A stretch of DNA of 64,000 bases from Azospirillum canadense (GCF_025961225.1 NZ_JAOQNG010000010.1:1106501-1170500), one strand, 5' to 3'; shown: positions 34,527 to 44,052, counted from the stretch's first letter. The notes: a model not told the origin generated them from the letters alone. Translations and numbers: made by a program.

Positions 34527-35390
34527 TTACTGCCCCCGGTACGCCCGCGCCAGCGCGGCGAACTTCGCGACGCTCACCTCCTCCGCGCGCGCGGTCGGCT
34601 CGATGCCGGCCGCGGCCAGCAGGGCCTCGGCGTCGCCCAGGCTCTTCAGGCTCTGGCGCAGCATCTTGCGGCGCTGGCCGAAGGCGGCGGCGGTCACCTG
34701 CTCCAGCGCCCTCCACTCCGCCGGCTCCGGGTTGGCGCGCGGGGTGAGGTGGACGACGGTGGAGGCGACCTTCGGCGGCGGCGTGAAGGCCTTGGCCGGC
34801 AGGTTGAACAGCACCCGGGCGTCCGACCGCCATTGCGTGATGACCGAAAGGCGCCCGTAGGCCTTGCTGCCCGGCTTGGCGACCAGCCGGTCGGCGACCT
34901 CCTTCTGGAACATCAGCGTCAGGCTGACGAACTCCTCGATCCGCGCCAGCCAACCGATCAGCAGCGGCGTCGCCACGTTGTAGGGCAGGTTCGCCACGAT
35001 GGCCCGCGGCGCGGGGGCGATGGCGATCGGGTCGACCTCCAGCGCGTCGCCTTCCACGATGGCCAGCCGCCCGTTGGCCGCCTGCACCACGTCCTGCAAC
35101 GCCTCGATGAAGCGGTGGTCGCGCTCGATGGCGATCACCTGCCGCGCCTTGGTGGCGAGCAGCGCGCGCGTCAGCCCGCCGGGACCGGGGCCGATCTCCA
35201 CCGCCGTCACGCCGGCCATGTCCCCGGCGGAGCGCGCGATGCGCCCCGTCAGGTTGAGGTCGAGCAGGAAGTTCTGCCCCAACGCCTTGCGGGCGTCGAG
35301 CCCGAAGCGGGCGATCACCTCGCGCAACGGCGGCAGGGCCTGCGGGTCGAAGGGAGCGGCGGAGTTGTCAGTTGGGGCAGCGTCGGTCAT
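34527..35390 (-). CDS. rsmA: 16S rRNA dimethyladenosine transferase
   Basis: 287 residues (also called KsgA). SAM-binding motif VEIGPGPGGLTRALL, GQNFLLDLNLTGRIA at the N-terminus, and catalytic NLPYNVATPLL. It dimethylates two adjacent adenosines in helix 45 of 16S rRNA late in small-subunit assembly. It faces gmk across the six-hairpin element and follows an alpha/beta hydrolase gene on the same strand. Confidence 0.96.
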   Translation of the reverse strand: MTDAAPTDNSAAPFDPQALPPLREVIARFGLDARKALGQNFLLDLNLTGRIARSAGDMAGVTAVEIGPGPGGLTRALLATKARQVIAIERDHRFIEALQDVVQAANGRLAIVEGDALEVDPIAIAPAPRAIVANLPYNVATPLLIGWLARIEEFVSLTLMFQKEVADRLVAKPGSKAYGRLSVITQWRSDARVLFNLPAKAFTPPPKVASTVVHLTPRANPEPAEWRALEQVTAAAFGQRRKMLRQSLKSLGDAEALLAAAGIEPTARAEEVSVAKFAALARAYRGQ

Positions 35391-35421
35391 GCCGACCTTA
35401 TAAGGCCGCCAGGTCCCGCCG

Positions 35422-36273
35422 TCACCCCTCCAGCAGGAAGCCGCGCACCGCCGCGATCTGGTCCTCGGTCATCAGGGCCGGGGCGTGGCCGGTGTTGGCG
35501 AATTCCACGACGCGCGCCTTGGGGCCGCGCCGGGTCATCTCCTCCGCCGTCTCGCGCAGCAGGATGTCCGACGTCGCCCCGCGCAGCACCAGCACCGGGC
35601 ACTGGATGCGGTCCCAGAAGGCCCAGAGGTCGACGTCCTGCATCGGCTGCGCCTTGAACGCCTCCGCGATGCCGGGATCGTAGGCGAGGCCCCAGCGCCC
35701 GTCCGGCCGCGGCCGCGCGCTGTGCTCCGCCATGTGACGCCACGCCTCGTCGGGCAGGCGGCCGAAGCCCATCAGGACGAAGCGCAGGTAGGACTCGACC
35801 GCGGCGATGTCCTCGAAGACCGGGTCCTTGCCGACGTAATCGGCGATCCGCTGCAGCCCGACCTTGGAGATGAAGGGCCCGACGTCGTTGATGACCAGGC
35901 GGCGGATCGGGCTGTTCGGCTGGGCCGCCAGCATCAGGCCGATCAGCCCGCCCATGGAGGTGCCGACCCAATCCACCGTCTCCACGCCCAGCCGCGCGAC
36001 CAGCGCCGCCATGTCTGCGCAGTATTGCGGATAACCGTAAAGCGCCGGGTTGCCGAGCCAGCCGCTCTTGCCGCGCCCGACCACGTCCGGGCAGGCCACC
36101 CGCCAGCCGTCGGCGAGATCCAGCGCCAGCGCGTCGAAGTCGCGCCCGTTGCGGGTCAGCCCGTGCACGCAGACCGCCGTGCGCGGCGCGTCGTCACGGC
36201 CCCACTGGGTGTAGGCCACCTTGTGGAAACCGGCCGCGCTGAGGCCGAGAAAGCTGCGTTCGGACATCGGCAC
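35422..36273 (-). CDS. Alpha/beta hydrolase
   Basis: 283 residues. Oxyanion-site VCVHGLTRNGRDFDAL, nucleophile elbow GTSMGG (Ser), an acid in the RGATSDIL strand and His in NTGHAPAL near the C-terminus. No signal peptide, so cytoplasmic. The substrate cannot be read. The GTG at 36273 has GGGAGA about 7 bases upstream, and an ATG six bases later is the alternative. It lies 31 bp upstream of rsmA, likely cotranscribed. Confidence 0.88.
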   Translation of the reverse strand: MPMSERSFLGLSAAGFHKVAYTQWGRDDAPRTAVCVHGLTRNGRDFDALALDLADGWRVACPDVVGRGKSGWLGNPALYGYPQYCADMAALVARLGVETVDWVGTSMGGLIGLMLAAQPNSPIRRLVINDVGPFISKVGLQRIADYVGKDPVFEDIAAVESYLRFVLMGFGRLPDEAWRHMAEHSARPRPDGRWGLAYDPGIAEAFKAQPMQDVDLWAFWDRIQCPVLVLRGATSDILLRETAEEMTRRGPKARVVEFANTGHAPALMTEDQIAAVRGFLLEG

Positions 36274-36327
36274 GGTGGGCGTCTCCCTTTTTCGTCTTCT
36301 TCAGGTGGGTCTTCTTCAGGTGGGCCT

Positions 36328-37170
36328 TCAGCCCTTGTTCGGCCGTACCAGTTCGGCCGCCTGCCGGGTCACCAGCGGCGACGGCTCCGCCACACCCGCG
36401 TCAAACGGATGCCGCGGCGCGTCGTACAGGCGGCGGATGGCGCGCACGTAGTTCCGCGTCTCGTCGTAGGGCGGAACGCCCTTGTAGCGGTCCACGGCCC
36501 GTTCCCCCGCGTTGTAGCCGGCCAGCGCCAGCGTAACGTCCCCCTGGAAATAGGCCAAGAGCCAGCGCAGGTACTTGATGCCCCCCTTGATGTTTTCGGC
36601 GGGGCTGAACACGTCGGCGACGCCGAACCGCTCCGCCGTGTCGGGGATCAGCTGCATCAGCCCGGCCGCCTCCTTCGGCGACACGGCGTCGGATCGGTAG
36701 GCGCTCTCCACCTGGATCACCGCCAGCACCAGCGCGGGGTCGAGCCCGTATTTCGGCGCCTGCTCCCGCACTAGGGCGACGATCTCCGCCGGCGGCGGCC
36801 CGATCTCGCGCAGCGGCGCGGCGCCCGGCCGGCACCAAGGGCGGACATGCCCCATGCGGCCCGGCACATAGGCCACCAGCCGGCGCGCGTCCGGATGCCC
36901 GCGCGACGCGGCGGCGCGCAGCCAGGCCGTGCCGACGCGCTGGTCGCGCCGCACGCCCACGCCGAACAGGAAGTGGCGCGCCACCCGATAGGCGGCCGCG
37001 GCGTCGCCCTTCTCCGCGGCCTCGCATTCGGCGGAGAAGGCCGCCCGCTGGGCGGGGCCACCCCGCGCCGCGCCCGACTTGGCCTTCGTCGCGGCCTCCC
37101 CGACAGAGGGGGCCGCGACGGCGACGAGACCGGCCAGCGCCCCAGCCAAGGCCAACGATAATGCGCGCAC
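36328..37170 (-). CDS. Lytic transglycosylase (SLT family) with Sel1-like region
   Basis: 280 residues. A signal peptide (RALSLALAGALAGLVAVAAPSVGEA) is followed by a Sel1-like repeat region (GDAAAAYRVARHFLFGVGV, VGTAWLRAAASRGHPDA) and a C-terminal SLT domain: catalytic Glu in VIQVESAYRSDAVS, then AAGLMQLIPDTAERFGV and LALAGYNAGERAV. It cleaves peptidoglycan glycan strands in the periplasm. The GTG start at 37170 follows AGGGG by about 5 bases; a longer frame to 37245 has no signal-like N-terminus. Confidence 0.9.
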   Translation of the reverse strand: MRALSLALAGALAGLVAVAAPSVGEAATKAKSGAARGGPAQRAAFSAECEAAEKGDAAAAYRVARHFLFGVGVRRDQRVGTAWLRAAASRGHPDARRLVAYVPGRMGHVRPWCRPGAAPLREIGPPPAEIVALVREQAPKYGLDPALVLAVIQVESAYRSDAVSPKEAAGLMQLIPDTAERFGVADVFSPAENIKGGIKYLRWLLAYFQGDVTLALAGYNAGERAVDRYKGVPPYDETRNYVRAIRRLYDAPRHPFDAGVAEPSPLVTRQAAELVRPNKG

Positions 37171-37245
37171 GGCCACCCCTAAGCGTCGGTTCGAACCGGC
37201 AGCTATATGCGGGCCGTCATCCGAATCGGCAAGCTTTTGACCCAA

Positions 37246-37782
37246 CTACCCCCTATTCGCCAGGCGCAGGGCCCACCCGCGCAGGTTCCGCAGCATGCCG
37301 CGCGCCGCCTCCTTCACCCGCGCGGCAAGGCGCTTCACCGCCACCCAGGGCGGCAGCGCGTTCAGCCAGTCGAGCCAGCGCACCACGCGGACATAGCACC
37401 AAGCAAAGGCCGGTATGGTCAGCAGCTTGTCCCGGCTGATGCGGAACAGCCGCTCCACCAGCGTGATCTTGATGATCTCCGCCGCCGCGATGATCGCTCC
37501 GCCTTCCAGCGCATGCCCGGTGCCCATCAGGTAGAGCCCCAGGGGCTTCAGCGGCTCCAGAATGACCAAGGGAACGACGAACAGCGCCAGCGTCGGATAG
37601 GGGCCGAGGCGCCCGATCCAGGCTGCGACCCGCGCGAAGATCCGCAAGCGCCCGATCCAGGCGGCGACGGGGCGCAGCGCCGCGAAGACCAAGGCGTCGA
37701 TCAGGAAATACAGCACGGCCGCCACGGTTAGCAGCGGGCGCAGCAATCCTTGCCTTACCCATTGTCCGGGCGTTCGGGGCAT
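37246..37782 (-). CDS. Hypothetical membrane protein
   Basis: 178 residues, not recognised. Two or three hydrophobic segments (LLTVAAVLYFLIDALVFAAL, LALFVVPLVILEPLKPLGLYLMG) are followed by a cationic amphipathic C-terminus rich in Arg/Lys. The ATG at 37782 is 4 bases after GGAGG; a GTG three bases earlier is possible. It lies 75 bp upstream of the lytic transglycosylase on the same strand and is divergent from the hybrid kinase. Confidence 0.7.
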   Translation of the reverse strand: MPRTPGQWVRQGLLRPLLTVAAVLYFLIDALVFAALRPVAAWIGRLRIFARVAAWIGRLGPYPTLALFVVPLVILEPLKPLGLYLMGTGHALEGGAIIAAAEIIKITLVERLFRISRDKLLTIPAFAWCYVRVVRWLDWLNALPPWVAVKRLAARVKEAARGMLRNLRGWALRLANRG

Positions 37783-37943
37783 CACTCCTCCATTCAGTGT
37801 AGTCAATATACCCTTCGGCCGCCGCCGCGGTCCATTCGTCGGATTGGGCCGGTTCCGAATTTCTCCTATGTAACAGTCCGGCGTTCGGGCGTCCCCGGAG
37901 TCTTGCGCGCCGTCGTTCCCCGTCCTGGTGGTGCTCCCCCATC

Positions 37944-40193
37944 GTGCCTGGCCATTACGATCTGTTTCTCGTCGCCCTATCCGTCGTCGTCGCTGCCTTT
38001 GGCGGGTATGTGGCGCTCGACCTGGCGTCTCACGCGCGGGAAGCCCGGCGCGGGCGCAACGCGTGGCTCGCCGCCGCCGCGGTCGCCCTGGGGGCCGGCG
38101 TCTGGTCGATGCACTTCATCGGCATGCTGGCCTTCCGCGCGCCGGCCCCGGTGGCCTACGACCTGACCCTGACGGCCCTGTCCTTCCTGCTGGCCGTCGG
38201 TGTGTCGGGGACCGGCCTGTTTGCGGTCGCCCGCGCCCCGCAGCGCCGCTTCGCCCTGGCGATGGCCGGTACGCTGACCGGACTCGGCATCGTGTCGATG
38301 CATTATGTCGGGATGGCCGGCATGCGCATGCCGGCGCGCATGACCTACGATCCGGCGCTGGTGGCGCTGTCCGTCCTCCTCGCGCTGGCCGCCTCGACGG
38401 CGGCGCTCTGGCTTGCCTTCCGCACCGCCAGCCTTGGGCAGCGGTTAGCCGGCGCGCTGGTCCTGGGCTTCGCGGTGGTCAGCATGCACTACACCGGCAT
38501 GGCCGCCGCCAGCTTCGCCGAGCCTCACGCCGCCGAGCCCCACGTTACCATGCCGCACGAATCCCTCGCGGCCACCGGCGGGACGGTGCTGTCCGACCCG
38601 CTGCTGGCCGTGGGCACGGGGGCGGCCACGCTGTTGATCCTCTCGCTGGCGCTCGCCTCGGCGCTTCTGGATCGCCGCCGCGAGGCGGAGCGCGCGGCCG
38701 AACAGGAGGCCCGCTGCCGCTCCATCGTCGACACGGCGGTCGACCCCATCGTGGTGATCGACGAGGCGGGCACCATCCTGTCCTTCAACCGGGCCGCGGT
38801 GACGACCTTCGGCTACACGGCGGAGGAGGCGGTCGGCGCCAACGTCCGCCTGCTGATGCCGGACGAGCACCGCGATGCCCACGACGGCTACCTCGCGCGC
38901 TACCGCGAGACGGGGCAGAAGCGGGTCATCGGCGTCGGGCGGGAGGTCGAAGGGCGGCGCAAGGACGGCTCCATCTTCCCCCTGGAACTGTCGATCGCCG
39001 AATGGCAGGCCGGGCGCAAGCGCTTCTTCACCGGCATCATGCGCGACATCACCGCCCGCAAGGCCGCCGAGGACGCGCTGCGGCGCGCCAAGGAGGACGC
39101 GGAGCGCGCCGACCTCGCCAAGACCAAGTTCCTGGCCGCGGCGAGCCACGACCTGCGCCAGCCGCTGCAGTCGCTGTTCTTCTTCGCCCACGCTCTGTCC
39201 GACCGGCTGCACGGGCACCCCGCCTCGCCCCTGCTGGCGAGCATGAGCGAGTCCCTGACCGGCCTGCGCCTCCTGCTCGACAGCCTCCTGGACGTGTCGC
39301 GCCTCGACGCCGGGGTGGTCAACCCCGCAGTGACCCAGTTTGCGCTCGGCGCCCTGCTGGAACGGCTGGCCAACGAATACCGCCCGCGCGCCGCCGAGGC
39401 CGGGATCGACCTGCGCTACCTGCCGACCAGCGGCTGGACGGTCAGCGATCCTGCGCTGCTGGAACGCATCCTGCGCAACGTCATCGAAAACGCGGTCCGC
39501 TACACCGAACGCGGCCGGATCGTCATCGGCTGCCGCAGGGTGGGTGCTGCCCTGCGGATCGAGGTGGTGGACAGCGGCATCGGCATCCCCGCGGACCAGC
39601 AGAAGGCCATCTTCGAGGAATTCACCCAACTCGCCAACCCGGAGCGCGACCGGCGCAAGGGCCTGGGGCTGGGCCTCGCCATCGTGCGGCGCTTGGCCGG
39701 CTTGCTCGACCACCCGCTGTCCCTGCGGTCGGAGCCCGGACGCGGCAGCGCCTTCTGCATCGCCGTGCCCTCGGTGGCGTCGCGCCCGGTGCCCAAGACC
39801 TGCCGGCCCAACGGGAAGCCGGCGAACAGCAAGGGCCTTGTGGTGCTGGTCGACGACGACGCCATCATCCTGCTCAGCATGCGCACCATGCTGGAGGGCT
39901 GGGGCTACGAGGTGGTCGCCGCCATGTCGGCGGACGAAGCCATCGGCACGCTGACCAGCCTCGGCCAGACGCCCAGCATGATCGTCGCCGACTACCGCCT
40001 GCGCGAGGGGCGGACCGGCCTCCAGGCCATCCGCGACATCTTCGGCGTCTGCGGCATCCGCGTGCCCGCCGTGGTGCTGACCGGCGACACCGACCCCGCC
40101 CGCATCGCCGAGGTGCAGCAGAGCGGCTACCGCGTCCTGCACAAGCCGGTGTCCGCCGCCGTCCTGCGCGACGCGCTGTCGTCGGCTGCGTAG
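37944..40193 (+). CDS. Hybrid sensor kinase: MHYT, FixL-like heme PAS, HisKA-HATPase, REC
   Basis: 749 residues. The N-terminal MHYT domain (about 1-245) has about seven helices with the three motifs MHFIGM, MHYVGM and MHYTGM, proposed in this family to bind copper. The PAS domain (about 255-370) is FixL-like: His313 (AHDGYLARY) and Arg333 (GVGREV) are 20 residues apart, the spacing of proximal His200 and distal Arg220 in Bradyrhizobium FixL. The kinase has His402 in SHDLRQPLQS, the N box and GLGLAIVRRL. The receiver (about 633-740) has an acceptor Asp in VADYRL. It should be an inner-membrane gas or redox sensor; output partner unknown. Confidence 0.85.
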   Translation: MPGHYDLFLVALSVVVAAFGGYVALDLASHAREARRGRNAWLAAAAVALGAGVWSMHFIGMLAFRAPAPVAYDLTLTALSFLLAVGVSGTGLFAVARAPQRRFALAMAGTLTGLGIVSMHYVGMAGMRMPARMTYDPALVALSVLLALAASTAALWLAFRTASLGQRLAGALVLGFAVVSMHYTGMAAASFAEPHAAEPHVTMPHESLAATGGTVLSDPLLAVGTGAATLLILSLALASALLDRRREAERAAEQEARCRSIVDTAVDPIVVIDEAGTILSFNRAAVTTFGYTAEEAVGANVRLLMPDEHRDAHDGYLARYRETGQKRVIGVGREVEGRRKDGSIFPLELSIAEWQAGRKRFFTGIMRDITARKAAEDALRRAKEDAERADLAKTKFLAAASHDLRQPLQSLFFFAHALSDRLHGHPASPLLASMSESLTGLRLLLDSLLDVSRLDAGVVNPAVTQFALGALLERLANEYRPRAAEAGIDLRYLPTSGWTVSDPALLERILRNVIENAVRYTERGRIVIGCRRVGAALRIEVVDSGIGIPADQQKAIFEEFTQLANPERDRRKGLGLGLAIVRRLAGLLDHPLSLRSEPGRGSAFCIAVPSVASRPVPKTCRPNGKPANSKGLVVLVDDDAIILLSMRTMLEGWGYEVVAAMSADEAIGTLTSLGQTPSMIVADYRLREGRTGLQAIRDIFGVCGIRVPAVVLTGDTDPARIAEVQQSGYRVLHKPVSAAVLRDALSSAA

Positions 40194-40233
40194 GCACCGG
40201 ACCCTTCGCACACCATGTGTTAGCGGAGGCGTG

Positions 40234-40357
40234 GTCGCGCTGGGCCCCCAGCCTAACCTCCCCCCACTTCGCGGGGGGAGGGGCTTGTCCGCGGAGCGGC
40301 GGCAGTCCCCTCCCCCGCCGAAGGTGGGGGAGGGTTAGGGTGGGAGCCCAGCGCAAC
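40234..40357. repeat. Long inverted repeat, copy B
   Basis: GGTCGCGCTGGGC on the left pairs with GCCCAGCGCAACC on the right, enclosing CCTCCCCCCACTTCG/CGAAGGTGGGGGAGG-type inner arms. The right half is about 90% identical by eye to that of copy A (31781-31888). It sits between two genes on the same strand, so it is not limited to convergent gaps. Confidence 0.85.
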
Positions 40358-40402
40358 CACTCCCACAACCAACACCCAGCCCCCCCGGGAACCGGAGCCC
40401 GC

Positions 40403-42802
40403 ATGATCCGCCGAGTCCTCGTCGTCGTGCTCGCCGTGCTGGCCCTCGTCGTTCTGGTTCCCGCCGTCGGCGCGGGCGGCTTCCTACTGTGGATGCGGGA
40501 GCAGACGCCGGCCTACAGCGGCAGCGCCTCCGTGCCCGGCCTGGACCGGCCGGTGGAGATCCTGCGCGACCGCCACGCCATCCCGCACATCTTCGCCGCC
40601 ACCGAACGCGACGCCTATTTCGCGCTGGGCTACGTCCACGCCCAGGACCGGCTGTGGCAGATGGAGACCATGCGCCGCGGCGGGGCCGGCCGCCTGTCGG
40701 AGCTGGTCGGGACCCGCTTCGGCGACTGGGCGCTGCGGCTCGACCGCTCCATGCGCACGCTCGGCGTCTATCGTCGGGCGGAGGCGGTGTACGAGGACAT
40801 GCCGCCGGACGTGCGCGGAGCCTTCGACTCCTACGCGGCCGGGGTGAACGCCTGGATGGAGACGCACACGGAGGCGCTGCCCATCGAGTTCCAGCTGCTC
40901 CGCCACACGCCGGAGCTCTGGCGCCCCGCCGACAGCATCGTGTGGGGCAAGCTGATGGCCTTGCAGCTGTCCGGCAACATGTACGACGAACTGTTCCGCG
41001 CCCGCGCGCTGCAAAGCCTGTCGCCGGAGCAGGTGCAGGATCTCTTCCCCACCAACCCGCCCGGCGCGCCGGTCACCCTGGCGGCGGAGCTGCGCGGGAT
41101 GGACCTGACGCGCGCCCTGGCCGCCCTGCCCAACCTCGGCTTCGACACCGCCTCCAACGAATGGGCGCTGACCGGCAAGCGCACGACCACCGGCAAGCCG
41201 ATCCTCGCCAACGACCCCCACCTGGGGCTGGAGGCGCCGATCCTCTGGTACCTCGCGCGCATCGACACGCCGAACCACAGCGTCGCCGGCGCCACCATCC
41301 CCGGCGTGCCGCTGACCATCCTGGGGCACAACCGCACCGTCGCCTGGGGCTTCACCACCACCCACAGCGACACCGAGGACCTGTTCATCGAGAAGATCGA
41401 CCCGCAGGACCCCACCCGCTACATCACCCCGGACGGACCGAAGCCCTTCGACACCCGGACCGAGACGATCAAGGTTGCCGGACAGCCGGACGAGACGCTG
41501 ACGGTGCGGGAGACGCGCCACGGCCCCGTGCTCACCTCGCCCGACCTTGTGGCCGGCGTGGCGCCGGAGGGGCACGTTCTGGCCCTGGCCTTCCCCGGCC
41601 TGACCGCGCGCGACACCTCGCCGGAGGCGCTCTACCGGCTGAACCACGCCGCCGACGCCGAGGCGGTGCGCGAGGCGCTGTTCCTGCACGTCGCCCCGCA
41701 GCAGAACGTGGTCTACGCCGACACCGCCGGAACGGTCGGCTTCCTGTCCCCCGCGCTGGTGCCGGTGCGGCGGGCGGGCGACGGGCGGGTGCCGGTGCCG
41801 GGCTGGACCGGCGAATACGACTGGGTCGGCTACATCCCCTTCGACGCGCTGCCCCAGGCCATCGACCCGCCCGCGGGGCAATTCGTCAACGCCAACAACG
41901 CTGTGGTCGGCCCCAATTACCCCTATCTGCTCGGCAGCGACTGGCCCGACCCGGCGCGCGCCCAGCGGATCGGGCAAATGCTGGAGAAGGAGCAATTCTC
42001 GGTCGAGGACGTCGTCTCGCAGCAAATGGACACGGTGTCCCTGCCGGCGCGCGACCTTCTCCCCCTGATGCTGACGGTTCCGCCGGACGGCAAGCAAATG
42101 GCCGAGGCGCTGGACCTGCTGAAGGGCTGGGACGGCCGCATGGTCCGCGACCGGCCGGAACCGCTGATCTTCGACTGGTGGCTGCGGGAGCTGGTGCGGA
42201 CCCTGTTCGCCGACAAGCTGGGCACCCTGTTCCTGCCCTACTGGGACCTGCGCCCGCGTGCCATCCAGCATGTCCTGGCGGAGGCGCCGCAGTGGTGCGA
42301 CGACATCACAACGCCCGCCAAGGAAACCTGCGCCGTGGCGCTGGCCGGGGCGCTGAAGTCGGCGCTCGCCCAGATCGAGCGGCGGCGCGGGCCGAACCTC
42401 GCCTCCTGGCGCTGGGGTGACGAGCACAAGGCCGACCTGACCCATCGCCTGCTCGGCCGCATCCCTTTGCTGAACCAGATGTTCGACCTGACGATCGAGA
42501 CGGACGGCGGCGCCTTCACCGTCAACCGCGGCACGACCCGCGTGCGCGACCCGCAAAATCCCTTCGCCCACGTGCACGGGGCCGGGCTGCGGGCGGTCTA
42601 CGACCTGTCCGACCTCGGCAACTCCCGCTTCATGATCGCCACCGGCCAGTCGGGCAACCCCTTCTCGCCCCATTGGGGCGACCTGGTGCGCAGCTGGCGC
42701 GACGGCGGTACGCTGCGGCTGTCCGGCGACCGCGGCGCGCTCGCCGCCGAGGGCGCCCGGCTCCTCACCCTCATCCCCCGCGACCCCGGAAAATCGTCAT
42801 GA
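40403..42802 (+). CDS. Penicillin acylase family protein
   Basis: 799 residues. An N-terminal membrane anchor or signal (LVVVLAVLALVVLVPAVGAGGF) is followed by the alpha-chain region (ILRDRHAIPHIFAATERDAYFALGYVHAQDRLWQM). The autocatalytic nucleophile is Ser251 in SNEWALTGKRTTTGKPILANDPHL, the first residue of the beta chain after self-cleavage. Family members hydrolyse amides such as penicillins, acyl-homoserine lactones or aculeacin; the substrate here is not readable. The stop overlaps the next gene by 4 bases (ATGA), so it is cotranscribed with threonine ammonia-lyase. Confidence 0.9.
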   Translation: MIRRVLVVVLAVLALVVLVPAVGAGGFLLWMREQTPAYSGSASVPGLDRPVEILRDRHAIPHIFAATERDAYFALGYVHAQDRLWQMETMRRGGAGRLSELVGTRFGDWALRLDRSMRTLGVYRRAEAVYEDMPPDVRGAFDSYAAGVNAWMETHTEALPIEFQLLRHTPELWRPADSIVWGKLMALQLSGNMYDELFRARALQSLSPEQVQDLFPTNPPGAPVTLAAELRGMDLTRALAALPNLGFDTASNEWALTGKRTTTGKPILANDPHLGLEAPILWYLARIDTPNHSVAGATIPGVPLTILGHNRTVAWGFTTTHSDTEDLFIEKIDPQDPTRYITPDGPKPFDTRTETIKVAGQPDETLTVRETRHGPVLTSPDLVAGVAPEGHVLALAFPGLTARDTSPEALYRLNHAADAEAVREALFLHVAPQQNVVYADTAGTVGFLSPALVPVRRAGDGRVPVPGWTGEYDWVGYIPFDALPQAIDPPAGQFVNANNAVVGPNYPYLLGSDWPDPARAQRIGQMLEKEQFSVEDVVSQQMDTVSLPARDLLPLMLTVPPDGKQMAEALDLLKGWDGRMVRDRPEPLIFDWWLRELVRTLFADKLGTLFLPYWDLRPRAIQHVLAEAPQWCDDITTPAKETCAVALAGALKSALAQIERRRGPNLASWRWGDEHKADLTHRLLGRIPLLNQMFDLTIETDGGAFTVNRGTTRVRDPQNPFAHVHGAGLRAVYDLSDLGNSRFMIATGQSGNPFSPHWGDLVRSWRDGGTLRLSGDRGALAAEGARLLTLIPRDPGKSS

Positions 42803-44052
42803 GCACGTCCGACACGACCCCGCTCCCGATCTCCATCGCCCCCATAACCATAGACGACGTACGCGCCGCCGCCGACCGCCTCCGCGGCCTGCTTCCCATC
42901 ACCCCGACGGAGGCGGCGCCGCGCCTGTCGGAGCTGGCCGGCTGCACCATCGTCCTGAAGCTGGAGAACCAGCACTACACGGGCTCCTTCAAGGAACGCG
43001 GGGCGCTGAACAAGCTGCTGTCACTGGGCGAGGCGGAGCGGCAGGCCGGGGTGATCGCCATGTCGGCCGGCAACCACGCCCAGGCCGTGGCCTGCCACGC
43101 CAGCCGGCTCGGCGTCCGCTCCACCATCGTCATGCCCAGCTTCACCCCCTTCACCAAGGTGGAACGGACGGAGGCGCTCGGCGCCCGCGTGGAGCTGCAC
43201 GGCGACACGCTCAGCGACGCGGCGGCCTACGCCCACGATCTCGCGGCGAAGGAGGGGCTGACCTTCGTGCACCCCTACGACGATCCGCTGATCGCCGCCG
43301 GCCAGGGCACCGCGGCGCTGGAGTTGCTGGAGGCCGCACCCGACCTCGACGTCCTTGTCGTCCCCATCGGCGGCGGCGGGCTGATCGGCGGCATGGCGGT
43401 GGCGGCCAAGGCCGTGAAGCCGGGCATCCAGGTGATCGGCGTGCAGTGCGCCATGTACCCGGCGATGCGCCAGGCACTCGCCGGGCAGGCCATCGCCTGC
43501 GGCGGCGCCACCATCGCGGAGGGCATCGCGGTCAAGGCGCCGGGCTCCGTCACCCTGCCGCTGGTCCGCCGCTGCGTGGACGACGTGGTCATGGTGGGGG
43601 AGCCGCGCCTGGAGGAGGCCGTCTACCGCCTCGCCACGCTCCAGAAGCTGGTCGCTGAGGGAGCCGGTGCCGCGGCGCTCGCCGCCGTGCTGGACGACCC
43701 GGCGCGCTTTTCCGGGAAGAAGGTCGGAGTCGTCGTGTCCGGCGGCAACATCGACGCCCGCATCCTGGCCCAGGTGCTGATGCGCGGGCTCGTCGACGAA
43801 GGGCGCATGGTGCGCCTGCGCATCGGCATCACCGACGCCCCCGGCGCGCTCGCCCGTGTCGCCCGCCTGCTGGGCGAGGCCGGCGCGAACATCGTGGAGG
43901 TGCACCACCAGCGCCTGTTCCACAATGTGCCCGTGCGCATGGCGGAGATCGACGTCGTCCTTGAGACGCGCGACCGCAGCCACGTCCAGCAGCTGATCGC
44001 CCGGATGCAGGACTCCGGCTTCCCGACGGAGCTGATGACGGAGATTTCGTAA
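42799..44052 (+). CDS. Threonine ammonia-lyase (PLP-dependent)
   Basis: 417 residues. Fold-type II PLP enzyme: the Schiff-base Lys in NQHYTGSFKERGALNKL, the phosphate loop in VPIGGGGLIGG, and AMSAGNHAQAVA. The last 80 residues (RLRIGITDAPGALARVARLL) are an ACT-like regulatory domain. It deaminates threonine to 2-oxobutanoate, either for isoleucine synthesis or for breakdown; the single ACT-like domain suggests the short biosynthetic-type TdcB/IlvA form. It starts in a 4-bp overlap with the penicillin acylase. The TAA stop is the first triplet of the second six-hairpin element. Confidence 0.93.
   Translation: MSTSDTTPLPISIAPITIDDVRAAADRLRGLLPITPTEAAPRLSELAGCTIVLKLENQHYTGSFKERGALNKLLSLGEAERQAGVIAMSAGNHAQAVACHASRLGVRSTIVMPSFTPFTKVERTEALGARVELHGDTLSDAAAYAHDLAAKEGLTFVHPYDDPLIAAGQGTAALELLEAAPDLDVLVVPIGGGGLIGGMAVAAKAVKPGIQVIGVQCAMYPAMRQALAGQAIACGGATIAEGIAVKAPGSVTLPLVRRCVDDVVMVGEPRLEEAVYRLATLQKLVAEGAGAAALAAVLDDPARFSGKKVGVVVSGGNIDARILAQVLMRGLVDEGRMVRLRIGITDAPGALARVARLLGEAGANIVEVHHQRLFHNVPVRMAEIDVVLETRDRSHVQQLIARMQDSGFPTELMTEIS

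Noticed and set aside
37928..42802. A 1624-codon frame joining the hybrid kinase region and the penicillin acylase
   Set aside because: The left part reads Arg/Pro/Gly-rich nonsense in another frame of the kinase gene. The acylase starts at 40403 with a membrane anchor and conserved N-terminus.
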